Below, piece by piece: positions 62,516 to 64,000 of a DNA stretch of 64,000 nt. The number at the start of each line of letters is the position of its first letter. Positions within the stretch are counted from its first letter, which is position 1. Origin of the DNA: Doryteuthis pealeii (Eukaryota; Mollusca; Cephalopoda; Myopsida; Loliginidae); contig CM042141.1 of NCBI GenBank assembly GCA_023376005.1, positions 98,339,983 to 98,403,982 of the forward strand. The letters run 5' to 3'. The notes under the pieces are model-generated. The model made no database searches. It was given only the letters and a program-made list of their open reading frames with translations, and had not been told where the DNA came from. Made by a program: the position numbers and the translations under genes.

Positions 62516-63593
62516 GATAAGGCCTGTGGATATACCACAGTATGATAATTTAATTATCATAACGATTGATGTGTTTACTCAAGAGATATTGCTAAATAAT
62601 TCAACCGCCCTGTCGGCTGGGGCGTTAGAATGCTCCGACTGCACCTCTGCAGAGGAGTAAAACTCCCCAATGGGGCCACCTGTTGGCCGTGGTAGCGACC
62701 CGTGATGCTTAAAGATAGAGCCCAGGTGGATGAGCAGTTCATGACATGCAATACTCCACTTTGGCCCTATCTTGGGCTAGACGGGCGGTTGGTCACGTCA
62801 AGCCTAGCACCTATATGATTTCCCAACCCTATTGCCCTTATGGAAGCCCCAATCCCTTTTTATCATATGGGTGCTAGAAGGCGGTGGCTGCGGGTCTACA
62901 TGTCCTGGAATGACGTTAAACTCTATCTGATGGTGAGGTTCCAGTTTTGGAGGTTTGGGGAATGTGGAGCACCATTCATCACTATTGCTCTCTGGTCCAC
63001 TCTGACCCGGAGTGGTAGTACCTGTTAATCTATGGGTTAAATAGAAAAATGTATTTATAAAAAAATTGTATTATCCATTAAGAATTGATTTACTTCAAAA
63101 CTTTATCGGCATTAAATGACCCACTGAGGTTGATATGCCGTAAAACAAAACAAACTAAACTAAACTAAATAATTCAATATGTAAAAAGTTTAATATTCTA
63201 GATTTAACTCTCTTACTCTTTCTTCTTTCTTTCCTTCGTTTCATCTTTTCATTATGTTCGATTGAAACAGATTAGTGTTACCGCTTCCGCGCTCTCATCC
63301 CCTCTCTCTATCTTTCCCAACTATCTTACTTTTTTCTTTCTATCTTTTTTCTCTGTAGCATGTCTTTTTTCTTCCCTTTCATTCTTTATAATAAAAGCGG
63401 AATGGTCCATTATTTAGCTGAGATGACACAACTCATAAGAAATAATAATTCAGCGGATAAGCAACTCCAGATAATCAGGATTTACATTTTTGCATTTCAT
63501 CCTGGACATTATAGACAGTCTCATTTTTAAGCAGAGTGTATTGCAAGATGATAACGGTCGTACTTTTAAGGAGCACGAGTATTAATATATAGA
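62516..63593 (-). mobile_element. Helitron B interrupted by R1
   Basis: The 3' hairpin side (CTGTGG / CCACAG at about 62524-62540) and first 80 bp are separated from the rest (63178-63593) by R1. The 5' end is TCTATATATTAATACTCGTG with A before it on the minus strand. The CTAG terminus is mutated or lost. Confidence 0.85.
62605..63166 (+). mobile_element. R1 retroposon, complete, with 11-bp target duplication
   Basis: 562 bp from CCGCCCTGTCGGCTGGGG to the tail CAAACTAAACTAAACT. Flanked by AAATAATTCAA at 62594-62604 and 63167-63177. The variable-length duplication and A-rich tail indicate target-primed retroposition. This copy fixes the family borders. Confidence 0.9.
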
Positions 63594-63654
63594 TACTTTA
63601 ACATAGTCTATCCATCGTGGTATAATGGTGTAACGTCACGGTATTAATTTAACA

Positions 63655-63835
63655 AGAGGCTGAAGTATACATCGACTGCACCTTTGCAGAGGGGTAAATC
63701 CCCCAGTGGGGCTAACGGTTGACCATGAGAGGCGATCCGTGATGTTTAAGGACGGAATCCTGGTAGCTGAGTAGTTCATGACATGCAAAACTCCACTTTG
63801 GTTCTTACTTAGGCACGACAGACGGTTAACAAGCC
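63655..63835 (+). mobile_element. R1 5'-part fragment
   Basis: CGACTGCACCTTTGCAGAGG, GATCCGTGATGTTTAAGGAC and TTCATGACATGCAAAACTCC match the 5' third of R1, then a (CCAA)n run. Confidence 0.7.
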
Positions 63836-63837
63836 AT

Positions 63838-63870
63838 ACAACCAACCAACCAACCAACCAACCAACCAAT
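63838..63870. repeat. (CCAA)n microsatellite
   Basis: About eight CCAA units. Confidence 0.95.
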
Positions 63871-64000
63871 TTAAGGATGATATATATTCATTAGTATACT
63901 TATGTCTCTCCCGCAGATATCCGTAAATGCTATATAGATATGCACATTGACACAAACACATGGGAGGTAGATGGAAAAAAATTGAGCGGCCTGGCGCCTT
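63871..64000. other. Unassigned DNA
   Basis: No feature recognised up to the window end. Confidence 0.3.

Overview
The window is non-coding, repeat-dense animal DNA. I found no exon that I can assign to a host gene; every protein-like stretch I recognise belongs to a transposable element. The AT-rich base composition, the very many (TA)n, (CT)n and (CA)n microsatellites, several tRNA-derived SINE families, Penelope-like elements, mariner/Tc1 relics, Helitrons and RTE-like LINE ends suggest a lophotrochozoan, most likely a coleoid cephalopod of octopus type. That assignment rests on overall resemblance remembered from such genomes, not on a search. Family names used here (R1, SINE A/B/C, LTR-alpha/beta/gamma, Helitron A/B, hairpin family) are labels for this window only.

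Layout. 1-4165: an inverted duplication (arms 1-708 and 3297-3975) around a decayed Tc1/IS630-like DDE transposase (780-2290, split by a solo LTR) and a Helitron. 4547-7338: a MULE-like MITE with 9-bp target duplication, an LTR carrying a minisatellite, a SINE and a hAT-type MITE with 8-bp target duplication. 7725-13700: tandem repeats, a LINE end, an internally deleted mariner, a full-consensus hammerhead motif at 12010-12051, a fold-back element and TA arrays. 14284-23827: SINE pairs in inverted orientation, a Penelope-like fragment, solo LTRs and a tandem SINE array. 24864-29792: LTR, LINE 3' end, 1.1 kb polypurine tract, R1, hairpin family, Helitron. 31183-34296: the best element, a 2.5 kb Penelope-like retroelement with about 237-bp inverted terminal repeats, directly followed by a Helitron. 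35450-48470: LTRs, LINE and mariner relics, a 1.74 kb long-TIR element, SINE A and B copies, a second internally deleted mariner and a third Penelope-like fragment. 48480-64000: SINEs, hairpin family, another mariner relic, MITEs, Helitrons (one split by R1) and two more palindromes.

The unifying observation is a set of hammerhead-ribozyme-like motifs of several families (12010, 13324, 18053, 20909, 28906, 31277, 33551, 43507, 48246, 56462). Many have a palindromic helix III. Some lie in Penelope-like terminal repeats; others lie in short elements beside (TA)n arrays. Target-site duplications let several insertions be ordered: R1 entered a Helitron, LTR-alpha entered both a transposase gene and a mariner-like repeat, and SINE B left 17-, 13- and 11-bp duplications.
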